Shown piece after piece: positions 11,971 to 23,302 of a stretch of 64,000 nucleotides of DNA (positions are counted from its first letter, which is position 1; each line of letters starts with the position of its first letter). The notes under the pieces are model-generated. The model ran no database searches. It saw only the letters and a program-made list of their open reading frames with translations, and was not told the DNA's origin. This stretch comes from Corbicula japonica (Eukaryota > Mollusca > Bivalvia > Venerida > Cyrenidae), in the NCBI GenBank assembly GCA_038501625.1, contig JAZAYU010000080.1, positions 2,232,001-2,296,000 of the forward strand, written 5' to 3'. A program made the translations under genes and the position numbers.

Positions 11971-12301
11971 AAAATTACAAAATTACATAAAAATTATCAA
12001 CTTTAAGAGTGGCTCTCAGCAACGCTTGGTGCATGACAGTGACACAATAAATTTCCGTACGCTGCTTTTGTACACTTGAGTTCAAAAATTACTTGTTCGT
12101 TAAAGGAATTTTTTGAAAATTATGCTCTGCCCGTTGGTGCACTGATATCCTTCTCTGTATGTTTAGTATTCCAGTTTAGTGATGTTTAATTACGTGCATG
12201 TATGCGTACTGTCAACGATCCATATTACAGCAAATATACATCAATTGTTTATATAAAATAAGTTACTATTTCACAAATATTTAGTCATGAAATATCATTA
12301 C

Positions 12302-14301
12302 CACAGTGTCTAAGCGTACAGTTAACCGAAACGGAAGTTGCTGATCTGTACGCCGATGATCACATAGTTGCTTACAGAAAAACCAGCGACATCGAATTAT
12401 TTATTGGTAAATAAACCAAATTTAATGTGCATTTGGAAAAAAATATTTCTGTGGTAAGTACAACGTTAATTGTTAGTCCTGCTGTGATTATATAGACTTA
12501 AATGAAGGGTTAGTATTGTTATAATCCATCATCATTCCCAACCCGATCAGTGAAAATAGGAGCAAAACATTGAACAAAACGGGACGTTTTGGGTTCAAAT
12601 TTCTTTGTGTAAATAGATTTTGGACCGTATTTGTGTTGGTATGGGAGAAAAGTCATTTATTCAACTTGTGTACTTCGTTGACCGGAGTTTGAATGACATA
12701 GCAACGAGAAAATGATACTTTCTTTATGCCACTGTAAATGATAAGACTGTACGCATAGTTGCAACTGTACGCGATCGTTAGTTGTTAGCAGATGCCTAAC
12801 ATCTGTACGCATAGTTGTCAAACAGATCATTAACAATTTATGGTTCAAGTTAATGTTTTCTGATTATATCGACAGGTTATAATTTTAGCTTCAGTTAACC
12901 ATAATAATTCTTGCACGAGAACCTGAAAAATGCATATTTTTTTAACAAATTTGCTCATTCTTTTAATAATACAATTGTATAAACAAATAACTGATCTTGG
13001 CTTCTGTTTCACGGTCAGATTTGTTTTTAAATCTCTTGTTAGCTCTTCATGAAAGGAGGCGTGAAAAAAACGACTATAGTCCAACCGAGCTATATCAGTG
13101 GTAAGACCGTGTAAGATATGTAGAGGCCCGCTGTAAGGTTTTCATTTCTTCTCTGAAGTGCGAACAGTAGAAACATAATATAGCTGGACAAATACGCGTT
13201 AGTACTTCAACCATATTTTCAAAAGATTTCATAGAATGCTCCAATCAGAGTAATCACGTAATCTGAAATCTACCAATGAAAGTCGGCCAAAATGAAATCC
13301 AACTCGAAATTTTAACGACCTTAAACATGAAATTCTTAGCAATTGCAGACGTAATTGTAGACTAACTTGACTCAGTCACGTAGTGGTGGATTTCAAAATC
13401 TGAAACCACTTTCCTGTCAAAGACCAGATTGTTAAAGTCTTTATGATATTGGATAATATTTGTGCATAATGTTTATTTTTGCCAACACCGGCAGGGATTA
13501 AAGCAGGTTTATACTAGGTTTTATTTAATGTCACAATCAGGGGCTTTAGGATTTCTAGCAATTATCGGTGTCTTATTTGCAAAGTGTACCAATTCGTTCA
13601 TATGGTTCAACAGTAGATCAGAGTAAAAAACCAATGAATTTATAGCTCAAAACTTGCTTGTCAGTTCTAAAATGTGATCATATAAGGTTTTATTTTTGAT
13701 AAATAATACATTATATTTGGTTGATTCCTTTGATTGATTCCTTTAACAAGTTCTTGCTTCATTTATGCTTTTCAGTTGATCAGTATATGATGCACTTATG
13801 ATCGCAACTGTTCGTATGTAGTCTGACGTTGAAGTACTGCAACTTTGCGTACAGTCTTTTCACTTTTGGTTGCTGCACAGAAAGACCATTTTCTCGGTGC
13901 TTATTCGTTCAAGCACCGTTCAACGTATTTTGTGAGCGTTGGAAATGATTTTTCCTTCACGGGAAGTCAAATATATACATTTCCAATATATACTTTTTAA
14001 AATATGAGGTCACAAATGCAGATTTTCTCCACTCGTTTTCCTTATTTTGTACTGATCAAGTGTGAAAAGATTACAGATTGCAACTTAACCAGCCGTTAGT
14101 TCAAGACTTCAAGATCACAGAAAGACTATTAATCAACGATGTACTTATTACAAAAATAATTTCTGCAAAAAGCACGTTTACTTTGAATATATTTTACAAA
14201 TAAAAAGCCGATGTCGCGTGTTTTTCTGTAAGCAACTATGTGATCATCGGCGTACAGATCAGCAACTTCCGTTTCGGTTTACTGTACGCTTAGACACTGT
14301 G
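12302..14301. mobile_element. 2.0-kb non-autonomous DNA transposon, CACAGTG ends, 5-bp TSD (Transib/RAG-like)
   Basis: Terminal inverted repeats of about 93 bp (12302-12394 and 14209-14301) differ at only a few bases. The outermost bases are CACAGTG and CACTGTG. The 5-bp direct repeat ATTAC flanks both ends exactly (12297-12301 and 14302-14306); no 3-, 4- or 8-bp duplication fits. A 5-bp duplication and a CAC-x-x-TG end are features of the Transib/RAG superfamily. No transposase is visible inside, so it would need help in trans. The 8-mer CTGTACGC or its complement occurs eight times within the element (12314, 12346, 12747, 12765, 12803, 13847, 14250, 14282), mostly in or near the ends. Confidence 0.75.
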
Positions 14302-14306
14302 ATTAC

Positions 14307-15400
14307 AGGTAAAACCAGTGATAACTTTGTAATGCATTGTAATAAACTGTTCAGCAAAATTAACGTTTTATTTTGTTTATTCGGTCTTTGTATGATCTGG
14401 TTTGAAAATGGCACTTCCAAACACCATTCTCTTTGAAATATACATAATATATGAAGCTGGGTATTAAATGAGAATTTTTAAAAGGTGAACCATAAAATTA
14501 ATGCAAAAGTTTTTCTACTAGATTGTGTTCATCCCGGTAAAGGTTTTTAGAAACCAGGTTCTAGGATGGACCAACCTCAAACTTGTTCTAACAGGTTTTC
14601 ATGAAAACAAACAAGTACAAGTTAATATGGCGAAACAAACTCCATCCCACCCTTAAATTCCACAATGGTTCATGCAAATGCACACAAACATATAGATCAT
14701 ATGAAACTTATATAATTGTCAAGCAAATTAGCGGGTACTTAAATGACCTGACCAAGACCAGAGTCCCTGGAGTCAAATCAGGGCTGAAGGTTATAAAGCT
14801 GAGATTGGAAACCAGTCTCAAATCTCAAGCATCTGGTCGCCGTTTCAGCCAATCAGTTGCCTGAGATTTGAGACTGGTTTCCATGCTCAGTTTTATAAGC
14901 TTGGGCACTGCTGCCAAAATAGTGAAGAAATTTACAGCTAGTTTCAAAACACCAAGGTCAACAAAACTTCGCTGTTAATTCCTTTTTTCCAACGTCTGAT
15001 TGTATCCTTCGTTTGTACGAGGCGCTTTTAATTCAGAGTGGAAGATTTATTCTATTAATAAAAATACCAATTACGTTTTTTTCCTCGTGCAAATTAAATG
15101 TAGCATTTGCTGGGCAAACTTTATTATTTTTTAATAATGAGCGATGCTTTTTTTAAAGAACATTGGTGCAAAAATATCACCGTGAAAATGAAATAGCAGC
15201 AAATCGCATTGTGTTCCTTTCATAAAAATTTTGACGATATTAAAACATTTTTAAGCAACAGTATAAATGTTAAGCAATCGTATGTTTATAAATATATCCT
15301 AACCACAAATTACATGGTGTTTTTGAATGATTTAATAAAAAAAAATGAATAATTACGGCCTAGGGAATATAAAATTCAATTCATTGTAGTTTCACAACGA
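14307..15400 (+). other. Intergenic stretch
   Basis: Apart from palindrome copy B and a small piece of the widespread repeat near 14600 (AACAAACAAGTACAAGTT), I see nothing. Confidence 0.5.
14787..14902. repeat. 136-bp palindrome family, copy B (centre deleted)
   Basis: Same arms as copy A but the centre has lost about 20 bases between CAAGCATCTG and GTCGCCGTTT. Flanks GGGCTG and TGGGCA conserved. Confidence 0.85.
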
Positions 15401-15402
15401 TA

Positions 15403-15792
15403 CAGTACTGTGAACGTTTAATGTTACAAAATTTGCGTTTATCGTGCATCCGTCTAACCTGTATCGTGCGTCCGTCTAACGTGCATCGTGCGTCCGTATA
15501 TCGTGTATCGTGCATCATGTGTCTTAAATTTTATCGTACAACGTGAATAAGTTACTTACATATTCAAATTATATCATTTAATTTCAACCATTCATCTTAT
15601 ATTTTCATAACATTTTCAAATTTTTAGATATCTTGTACACAAATTATATGAATCGGCAGTATCGTGTATCGTGCGTATACCGTGTATAGTGCGTCCGTCT
15701 ATCGCGTATCGTGCGTCCGTCTATCGTTTATCGTGTGTCCGTTTTTCGTGTATCGTGCGTTTCGTTTGTAACCTTAAACGTTAACAGTACTG
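15403..15792. mobile_element. 390-bp mariner-type MITE with internal TATCGTG repeats
   Basis: Inverted ends starting CAGTACTG and continuing through AACGTTTAA and GTTACAAA (about 28 bp, two mismatches), flanked on both sides by TA, the Tc1/mariner target. Inside, two clusters (about 15440-15520 and 15655-15765) repeat a motif like TATCGTGCGTCCGTC. No coding content. Confidence 0.7.
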
Positions 15793-16370
15793 TATAACCG
15801 TTTTAATATTTAAATGATATAAAATCTATGTTGCTTTTATTGAATCTAATGTATTACAGGATTAACAAATGAACTAAAACGTTTTAAAAAGATCTGAGAA
15901 AATAAGTTGTGATTGAACAAAATAGTCAATATAAAATTGTATTATTATTTTCCTCTTCTTAATCATAAGATAAATTAGATTTATTAAATAAGTGCGAAAA
16001 ATATGAAACCGTTTATGAAATAGCGGTGATTTTCTAGAAAAATTTCAAAAAGATATTTCTACAGTTCTGTATCTTATGTCTTGATATTTTTATTCGGGTA
16101 TGTTTTATTTTCTATTTGAATATTCCATCAAGAATTAAGAAATATCTAAATAAACTCGGGTAGAGTGTGGATAATCAGGTATCCCACTATTTACTTGTTT
16201 TATATAACGTTTTAATCAACGTTACATACTTATTTCTAAGTCATTATTTTATCATTCTATAAATTCGCCACCTTTTAGCACAATAAATAAAAGGTATGCC
16301 TTTCAATATGTTCAAAATAATGTCTTTTATCATTTCATTGTTAAATTGATATGAAGTACCAATTATAAAA

Positions 16371-16470
16371 CGGTGCTAGACGAAAGGATGTTGTCAAATT
16401 GTGTCAGATACAACAACATCAACAACAGGATGTTGTGTCAGTAATGACAACATCCTCTCGTCTAGCACTG
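16371..16470. repeat. 100-bp hairpin element upstream of the SGNH-like frame
   Basis: CGGTGCTAGACGA and AGGATGTTGTCA at the left are mirrored by TGACAACATCC and TCGTCTAGCACTG at the right. The centre carries more copies of CAACAACATC in both directions. Confidence 0.65.
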
Positions 16471-16553
16471 TATATCGTGTCAAGAAAGACAAATTGAGTA
16501 AATATAAAATTTTGCTATTTAAACAAAGGCTAAACACGTATTCAATCATAAAC

Positions 16554-17060
16554 ATGGCAACACTTCTACTTGGTGACTCTTATGTCCGCCGTTCCTTCTT
16601 ATGTAATGACCAGGGGCCAATTATCGTAAGGGGATATAGCGGACTGAAAATGACAGTTTTAGTCAAAAGCGGAATGCTTGGTCGCATATTAGACGAAGTT
16701 CGTCCCATGAAGTTGGTTTTACTAGAAGGGTCTAACGACTTGTCCGAGGGTGTCACTGCCGATGAACTGATGATCCTAGTTTAGCGATTATGCAGCGATG
16801 CCAGAGAAAAAGGTGTGCATGACATCGTTATAGTTTCTGCACCTCCACGCTCCAAACCTCGGGGTGAAAGTAAGGATGCTTACACTCGAGAAAAGAACTG
16901 TTTTAACAGACGCCTGAGGAAAACCCAAAAAGAAGGAGTTTACTCATATAGAGTCCTCAGGATGAACAACGGTCACCTAGGAAAAAATGGTGTCCACGCA
17001 GTCGCAAATAAAGCGACACTGCTCCACCCGAAGCCCTGGTTCTCGCGTCATTATAAATGA
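16554..17060 (+). pseudogene. SGNH/GDSL-hydrolase-like reading frame with one in-frame stop
   Basis: From ATG 16554 the frame reads MATLLLGDSYVRR, later LLEGSNDLSEG, then an in-frame TAG at 16782-16784, and continues in the same frame (RLCSDAREKGVHDIVIV, NRRLR, NNGHLGKNGVHAVANKA) to a stop at 17058-17060: 168 codons with one break. The GDS near the N-terminus, G-x-N-D in the middle and an H near the C-terminus are SGNH-hydrolase blocks; the usual D before that H is N here (N-N-G-H), which may impair catalysis. Codons are less AT-rich than the surroundings. SGNH-like domains occur both as host enzymes and inside some retroelements, so origin is open. A small hairpin element lies just upstream. 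Either a recently broken gene or a transposon-borne domain. Confidence 0.6.
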
Positions 17061-17930
17061 CGAATACGAAATCAAAAGCCCTTTTAAGGGCTAAATACGT
17101 TGTCGAAAGATGTCTTTTCGAAATTGTCACTAAAATCTTATATTAAGTCATTTCCTTTAGAATTGTCAAAGTAATAAATCAAACATTGGTTGTTTTCTGA
17201 AAATATTATTTAACATTTTGAATCCCATTATTATATGCGTGATTTAACTTAACGTTCCTCTGACGGACAGACAGACGGACGGACGGACGGACGAAGACTA
17301 TTCCTATATCCCCCAGCCGCTAAGCGGCAGGGGATAAAAATGTGATCAATTTAATTTAAATATCAAAAATCACAAATAATTAATAAAGAAGAAACCTGTA
17401 GGTAACAGAATTGGAACAGTCATTGGCAAACGTTATTTAAAAATGAAATATGCATATCAATAATAGCCTGCATGTAATTCAGAAAACAGCTCACCAGTCA
17501 CCAAACCTCCAATAAGTAAAGATAAAATAGTTCATGCTTTCAAAAAGCGATCATGCTCAATCCAATCGAACTTGCATTATTTTCATATTTGTCTTGCTCG
17601 GTGGCTTTAAAAGTTCGATTTTCTTCTATCACAAAACACTCTGCTCATGTGCTTTTACGGAGGAAATTCGAAGGATCAACTTTTTTACCAATAATGCAAA
17701 TGATGCACATCTTGTTGAATTTAGTTTAAATTAGAAAAAAATGAAGAACCGTCTCTTGATATTTAGAAAAAAATATTGCTTTAATTAATTGAAGTACTCT
17801 TAATTAGTACGGAATCGACCCTACGATTTCGACGCGCGATTACGGTATTGCGCATGAACAAAACGCTATACCAAGGGACTTTGAGACCTTGTCTTCCGGT
17901 TTGCAAAATCTGACTGGACAATATGGGGCG
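17061..17930 (+). other. Intergenic stretch after the SGNH-like frame
   Basis: Holds a GGACAGACAGACGGACGGAC tract (17263-17295) followed by CCGCTAAGCGGCAGGGG, a hairpin-capable string. The rest is unrecognised. Confidence 0.5.
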
Positions 17931-17934
17931 CGTC

Positions 17935-18174
17935 ACGGGAAAAAGTACATTCGGACAGTTGACGTTAATCATTGAAATGACGTCATTATGTCGAACAGAC
18001 GACATCGATTATTATGCATTTCGCGTTAAAAATATAATTTTATTGTCAAAATGTGTAAGAGAAGCACATTCTAGTTATGAGAAACTAAGGAGAGTTGTAA
18101 GTTCTTTCTATATATAGTAACAATTAAAATGTCTCAAAATATGACCGAAGGTACCTTTTCCCGTGGCGCGCCCC
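17935..18174. mobile_element. 240-bp MITE with GGGGCGCG ends, copy 1
   Basis: Inverted ends GGGGCGCG followed by TCACGGGAAAAAG, mirrored by CTTTTCCCGTGG and CGCGCCCC. AATAT flanks both ends (17930-17934 and 18175-18179), a 5-bp target duplication. Contains TGACGTCA-like palindromes inside. A second copy of the same length is at 61642-61880. Confidence 0.75.
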
Positions 18175-18836
18175 AATATGACTTTCATCCAGATTGCTTG
18201 CTTCCGGATTTTAAAACTGAAAAGCCGCCATTTTGTTTCTCGATTTAGTAAGAAAATGGTCTCCTTCCTTAGATGGATAATGAACGTAGACTCGAAGTGA
18301 CCTCATCTATCAAGTTAAAGATGATCCGGTACCAAATTGAGAACCCTACCCGTAGTGGATATTGACAGCAGACCTTTCGCGTAGTTGCTGTCTTACGGTA
18401 ATTATTTTGTATTTGTCTTATTTCTATCCCAACGTGACGTTAACGGTCTCACACTGGAATTATTTATGGCATGGCTGTCTTGAGTAGGGAATTATGACTA
18501 AAGATGGCATTTCCATTCGAAAATGGATTTGTTGCTGCGAATAAACAGATAGTAGTTGTGTTGCTGCGAATAAACAGATAGTAGTTGGAACGAACACTGT
18601 AAGAAACTTTCGCTTGGGTTTGTTTGTTTGAAATGTCAAAAGAGACGAATGATTTTTTTTTAATTTTAGAAATCATTTCAATCAATACTTCACTCTGTTT
18701 AAAAATAAATACACCCAGAATAGTAAAAAGACCTCCAGTAACGGCGGAAAAAGTGAAGCATTAGTTATATGTAGTCGTGCAAAGGCATAACAAAGGACAT
18801 ATCTTGATATTTTAGCCTAACAGTTTTTATTTCAAG
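18175..18836 (+). other. Intergenic stretch
   Basis: Contains a 29-base direct duplication (GTTGCTGCGAATAAACAGAT and following) at 18530-18588. Nothing else recognised. Confidence 0.5.
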
Positions 18837-19261
18837 TTGAGACAGCAATTGCAGATAAATTTCAACAATAACTTGCATCACGAACCACTTGGCAACTGTA
18901 ACAATTTTAAAGCGGGCACGGCAAAGCATTGTTTTCCAAAGAGAAATGCATGTTGCAACAGAAATTACAGATAAATTTCAACAATTACTTGCAACAGGAA
19001 ACACTTGGCAACTGTAACAATTTTAAAACGGGCACGGCAAAGCCGTGTTTTCCTAGGAGAGAAAATTTTAATGCATGTTGATAGAGAAATTACAGATAAA
19101 TTTCAACAATTACTTGCAACAGGAACCACTTGGCAGCTGTGAAAATGTTAAAGCAGGCAGGGCGGAGCCGTGTTTTCCGAGGAAAGAATTTGCTATGAAA
19201 AACTGAACACTTGCTGTTAAAGTTTGAATTCTTTGCACAGCTATGCCCTGTTTTATTATCT

Positions 19262-19480
19262 TTTCACCCTTTCCTCCATGATAGATACACCATTGTTGTG
19301 TGTGGAATAGTTAATATCCAGATCTGCCTGCACATCTGTGCCATCTGGTCAGGATCTAGACTGTTCCCTTTTTTATTCATAAGGTTATTTCTGACAAAAA
19401 TGTGACCTGTGCAGATCCTCATCAGATGGCAGAGATGTGCTAGCTAGCCTGCTCTGGATTTATATTGTAACAGTTTTTAT
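19262..19480. repeat. AGATCC dispersed repeat, copy 1
   Basis: Starts CACCCTTTCCTCCAT; has CCAGATCTGCC, GCCATCTGGTCAGGATCT, a central TTATTTCTGACAAAA, and the mirrored half CAGATCCTCATCAGATGGC. Two roughly mirrored halves around the centre. Confidence 0.65.
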
Positions 19481-19624
19481 TGCATGCCGAGACAGCAATT
19501 GCAGATAAATTTCAACAATAACTTGCAACACTAACCACTTGGCAACTGTAACAATTTTAAAGTGGGCACGGCGAAGCCGTGTTTTCCAAGGAGAGAAATT
19601 TATGCATGTTGAGACAGCAATTGC

Positions 19625-19872
19625 CTGGGCTGGACAAACCCACTAGCCAGACACCCTGAACAGAAATAAGTTTATTACAAAATAAAATGTTTTGACATCC
19701 GTTTTAACAATATCAAGCCCCCATGAAACGCTTCTTATTAAATTTCCTGTTTCTTTCTTTACTGTAAATACTGACAAATCAGAATTCGCTTATTTGCGCA
19801 AGTGGAACAAGCTGAAATGTTTACCCAGCTAGTTCTGGACTAGTTACCAAAAACAAAATTTGTCCAGCTCTG
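19625..19872. mobile_element. 248-bp MITE inserted in a tandem repeat unit
   Basis: Inverted ends of about 14 bp (CTGGGCTGGACAAA, mirrored by TTTGTCCAGCTCTG). ATTGC is repeated at 19620-19624 and 19873-19877, and the flanks rejoin the CAATTGCAGAT-type sequence of the surrounding tandem units, so the insertion interrupts one unit. Confidence 0.65.
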
Positions 19873-20044
19873 ATTGCAGATTACTTTCAACAATTACTTG
19901 CAACAGGAACCATTTGGCAACTGTAATAATTCAAAAGCAGGCACAGTGAAGCCGTGTTTTCCAAGGAGAGAATTAGCATTTAATAGCAATTAAATAACAA
20001 AATACTTGTACTTTTATTGTGAATTGTTTGCACATCAAAGCCAT

Positions 20045-20300
20045 GTTTTAACCCTTTCCTCCATAGTTACACCATTATTGTGTGTGCAAACAGTTTACAT
20101 CCAGATCGGCCGACATATTTGTGCCATCTGATCAGGATATAGTAGTTACATCTTAAACCATTCTGTCTGATCAGAACGCAACAGCTTGCATTTAGATTCT
20201 TCAGGTTATTTCTGACAAATCTTTTTTAACAGTTTAGATCCAGATCATATGACACAGATTTGGTAGCTGATCTGGATCTATACTGGTAGCCCATGTGATA
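20045..20300. repeat. AGATCC dispersed repeat, copy 2
   Basis: TAACCCTTTCCTCCATAG, CCAGATCGGCCGACA, CCATCTGATCAGGATATAG, TTATTTCTGACAAA, then the mirrored half ending TGATCTGGATCTATACTGG. Confidence 0.65.
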
Positions 20301-21248
20301 AAAGGCATATTATCTGGAGTAAAATGTTAAATTTAATGTTTACAAGATGAATAATTTCTCAACTGTTAGCACTTCCTGTCATATTTCAGGTCCAGGTGAT
20401 GCTAGAAAGATGACACAGTCAATCATGGGTTAGTGCAGCTTTGACAGCAGTATCACAATGAAGTGTCTAATTCTAAGACTGGCATGATGCAAACAAAAGT
20501 ACTCTTGTAGGTTTATGGTTTTATTTTTATTAAAATTCTAATAAACATAGTATTGTAGCTCATAAATTTCCTTAACACATCTCAAATTTTCACCATTCTA
20601 AATACCATTGTATCTGAATAATTTTACAATGATAGATCTTTTTTTAAAGTTATTTTTGTATTTCTATATGTGCAGTACAGGTGAACATTATTCAGTGTAA
20701 CATAACTGTGGTTCATCATTAATAATAATATTTTACTTTTTCAGCCAGTCTGCAACTTCAGCTGTCTGCAGCATGATTTGACACGCCTCCACTATATTCT
20801 TCATCACAAGTTGGAACATAAAAGTGTTTATATTTTGATAGTTTTCTCTGTCAACAAAGAAAATCTGCAAAAACTAAATGAATTAATGGGTAATGTATCA
20901 TTAATTCTCATAAGTGGTTGGAAAGAGCCAAACAACTATTTAGCAGCTTTTTATCATGTTTATGGGCGATGCTGTGTTTGAAAACTTGAAGTTGTTGATG
21001 AACATCCAAGGTCTTCTTTGAAGAATTTGACTTCTAGCCCAGGATTCTCATTATTTTGCTGTTAAATTGTTTTTATGTGACCAGATCTTCCACTGCAATT
21101 GTTGGACAACATATCACTACAGACTGACAGATTAATTCACAGACAGTCTACACAAGTCATATATATTTAAAGACTTACTCTGCAACATGCCAACATAATG
21201 CTTTGTTGTAATGCTCTCTGAAAGATATTAAATGAAGAATTCAGACTC

Positions 21249-21272
21249 AATGTGTGTGTGTGTGTGTGTGTG
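21249..21272 (+). repeat. (TG)n microsatellite
   Basis: Eleven or so uninterrupted TG dinucleotides. Confidence 0.85.
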
Positions 21273-21433
21273 GAAGAGTAGAATAAAATGACAATTGGAA
21301 ATACAACATAAAATCACACGCTCACTATGTACCATCTGATTGGTACAGAAAGAGGTGTATCTAAGTTAAATGCTTCTTAACAGATAGAAAACACATTTGT
21401 GAAAATGTAAAAAAAAGGTATTTCATTGTTTTT

Positions 21434-21605
21434 AACCCTTTCCTCCATTAATACCCATGAATGACCAGTGTAGATCCAGATCAGCAGACACATCAGTGTC
21501 ATCTGAGCAGGATCTGCACTGGTCGCATTTGGTCAGAAATAAGCTAATGAATAAAAAAGCGAACAGTTAAGATCCTGATCGGACAGCATTGCATCTATAG
21601 AATGC
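21434..21605. repeat. AGATCC dispersed repeat, copy 3
   Basis: TAACCCTTTCCTCCATTA, GTAGATCCAGATCAGC, CATCTGAGCAGGATCTGC, GGTCAGAAATAAG, GATCCTGATCGGACAGC. The right end decays into sequence with ATTGTTATTTTTACAT-like repeats (21620-21900). Confidence 0.65.
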
Positions 21606-22049
21606 ATTTTTGTTATGAGTAATGTAGACAAAATTGTTGCTTTTACATATGTTCTTGACCATTACATTCATAGGATGTGTTTTTTGTATGAGTTACATGT
21701 ATTTGAGATTTATGAAGACAAAATTGTTATTTTTACATGTGCTCTTGAGTATTGCATCCCTATTACACATTTTTTGTATGACTTATGTGACAGAAATGTT
21801 GACACAAACTGTTAACTTTGCATATGTTCTTGGATGCATTTTTGTATGAGTAATGTGTAAGTAATGTTGACAAAATTGTTATTTTTGCATAAGTTCTTGA
21901 GCATTGCATACCTAGAACACATTTGTTTAAGTTGTACAAAGTTCATTTGACAAATATTTTATTTTTTATCACCCAGCCGAAGACGAGGGGTATATTAGAA
22001 ATGCCCTTCGTCCATGCATCTGTGCGTCCGTGCATCCGTCCGAAAAAAT

Positions 22050-22470
22050 TTTGTCCAGAGCATAACTCATAAATTACTTGAGGGATTTTATTCAAACTTC
22101 ATATACTGACAGAGCTGATTGGTAGGTAGTGCATAGTGCAAGAACAATACATGTAACTCTACCTTGCCTATTTTTGAGTTCTTTCCCTTTATCAGAATTA
22201 CTTGATAAATTTTGTCCGGAGCATAACTCCAAAACTACTTGAGGGATTTTATTCAAATTTCATATACTGACAGAGCACATTGGTAATTAGTGCAGTGTGC
22301 AAGTCCAATAACTCTACCTTGCCTACTTTTTAGAGTTATTCCCCTTTATCAGATTTACTTGATAAATTTTGTTCTTAGCATAACTTCAAAACTACTAGAG
22401 CGATTTTACTCAAACTTCATACACTGACAGAACATATTGGTAGGTAATGCAGTGTGTAAAAACAATAACT
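22050..22470 (+). repeat. ~158-bp tandem repeat, three units
   Basis: Units start TTTTGTCC-AGCATAACT near 22050, 22210 and 22367, each with ACTTGAGGGATTTTATTCAAA and CATATACTGACAGA. Preceded (21967) by ATCACCCAGCCGAAGACGAG and a TCCGTGCATCCGTCCG run. Confidence 0.75.
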
Positions 22471-22889
22471 CTACATTGGGTATTTTTATGGTTTTTCTTC
22501 AAACTGCAACCACTTACTTGAAAACTGTACTCAGCATGACCATAACTATATGGCATTTTAAGGATTTCCTCTCCAGGTAAGTTATATGAAAGTACAACCT
22601 TCAAGTAACTTATTTCCGGCAAGGTTATTGACCATATGTAACATGGCTCTTGTCCATAGTTTTACTAATGGTTATTTTTACATACCATCTATTAAAAGCA
22701 TGAAGGGGTCATCATCAACAGAAAAAAAAGGCTGATGACCGCTTTTGGCTTTCAGTAGACGGATTATGTTTTTGAACATTGCACTGGACACATTTTTTTG
22801 GAGTTATGTGTCAGCATTATTGACAAAATTATGCCTCTAAGGCCTTGGATGCAGTACAATATTAATCACTATCATAACTCTTGACTTTG

Positions 22890-23115
22890 ATATGTATGCA
22901 TTTTATCGCATGTGTGACTAGTGTAGATCTCCGCACATTTGTAATGTCTGATCGTCCTTAGGACCTTCACTGTTTTCATTTTGGTTAGAAATAATACATG
23001 TATAAGAAAACGAACAGTGTAGATCCTGATCAGATGGGACAACTGTGCCCACTGATTAAATTCTACACTGTTTAATTTTCAATATAGGTGTATAGATCTA
23101 TCAAGTAAAGGGTTA
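22890..23115. repeat. AGATCC dispersed repeat, copy 4
   Basis: TGTAGATCTCCGCACATT, GGTTAGAAATAAT, GAACAGTGTAGATCCTGATC and a right end AAAGGGTTAA, the mirror of the TTAACCCTTT left end seen in copies 2 and 3. Confidence 0.65.
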
Positions 23116-23189
23116 ATACTGGGTCAGTATAGCTTTAATTAGATATGAACTAAAAAGCTATATCAAACTGTTTGTTTAATGATTTATTA

Positions 23190-23302
23190 GGTTATTTCAG
23201 ACCAGAAAGTAAACAGTGTAGATCCTGATTACATGGCATGTGTGTTCTGCCTGACCAGGATCTGCAATAAAATGTTTCATATATATAGAGGAAAGGGTTA
23301 AT
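23190..23302. repeat. AGATCC dispersed repeat, partial copy 5
   Basis: Right half only: GGTTATTTCAGACCAGAAAG, AACAGTGTAGATCCTGATTA and the end GAGGAAAGGGTTAA. Confidence 0.6.

Larger units (their letters stand above)
18837..19977 (+). repeat. ~124-bp tandem repeat, five units, interrupted
   Basis: Units contain GATAAATTTCAACAATNACT, CCACTTGGCAACTGTAAC and GGGCACGGCNAAGCCGTG. Units start near 18844, 18963, 19086, 19496 and 19873. The gap 19262-19480 holds a copy of the AGATCC dispersed repeat and 19625-19872 a MITE. Confidence 0.75.

Noticed and set aside
12302..12390. True V(D)J recombination signal (heptamer-spacer-nonamer)
   Set aside because: Neither 12- nor 23-base spacing gives a nonamer; the A-rich string is 67 bases away and not conserved in the other end.
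17935..18117. 64-codon plus-strand frame and opposite 74-codon frame
   Set aside because: Entirely or largely within the MITE with GGGGCGCG ends.
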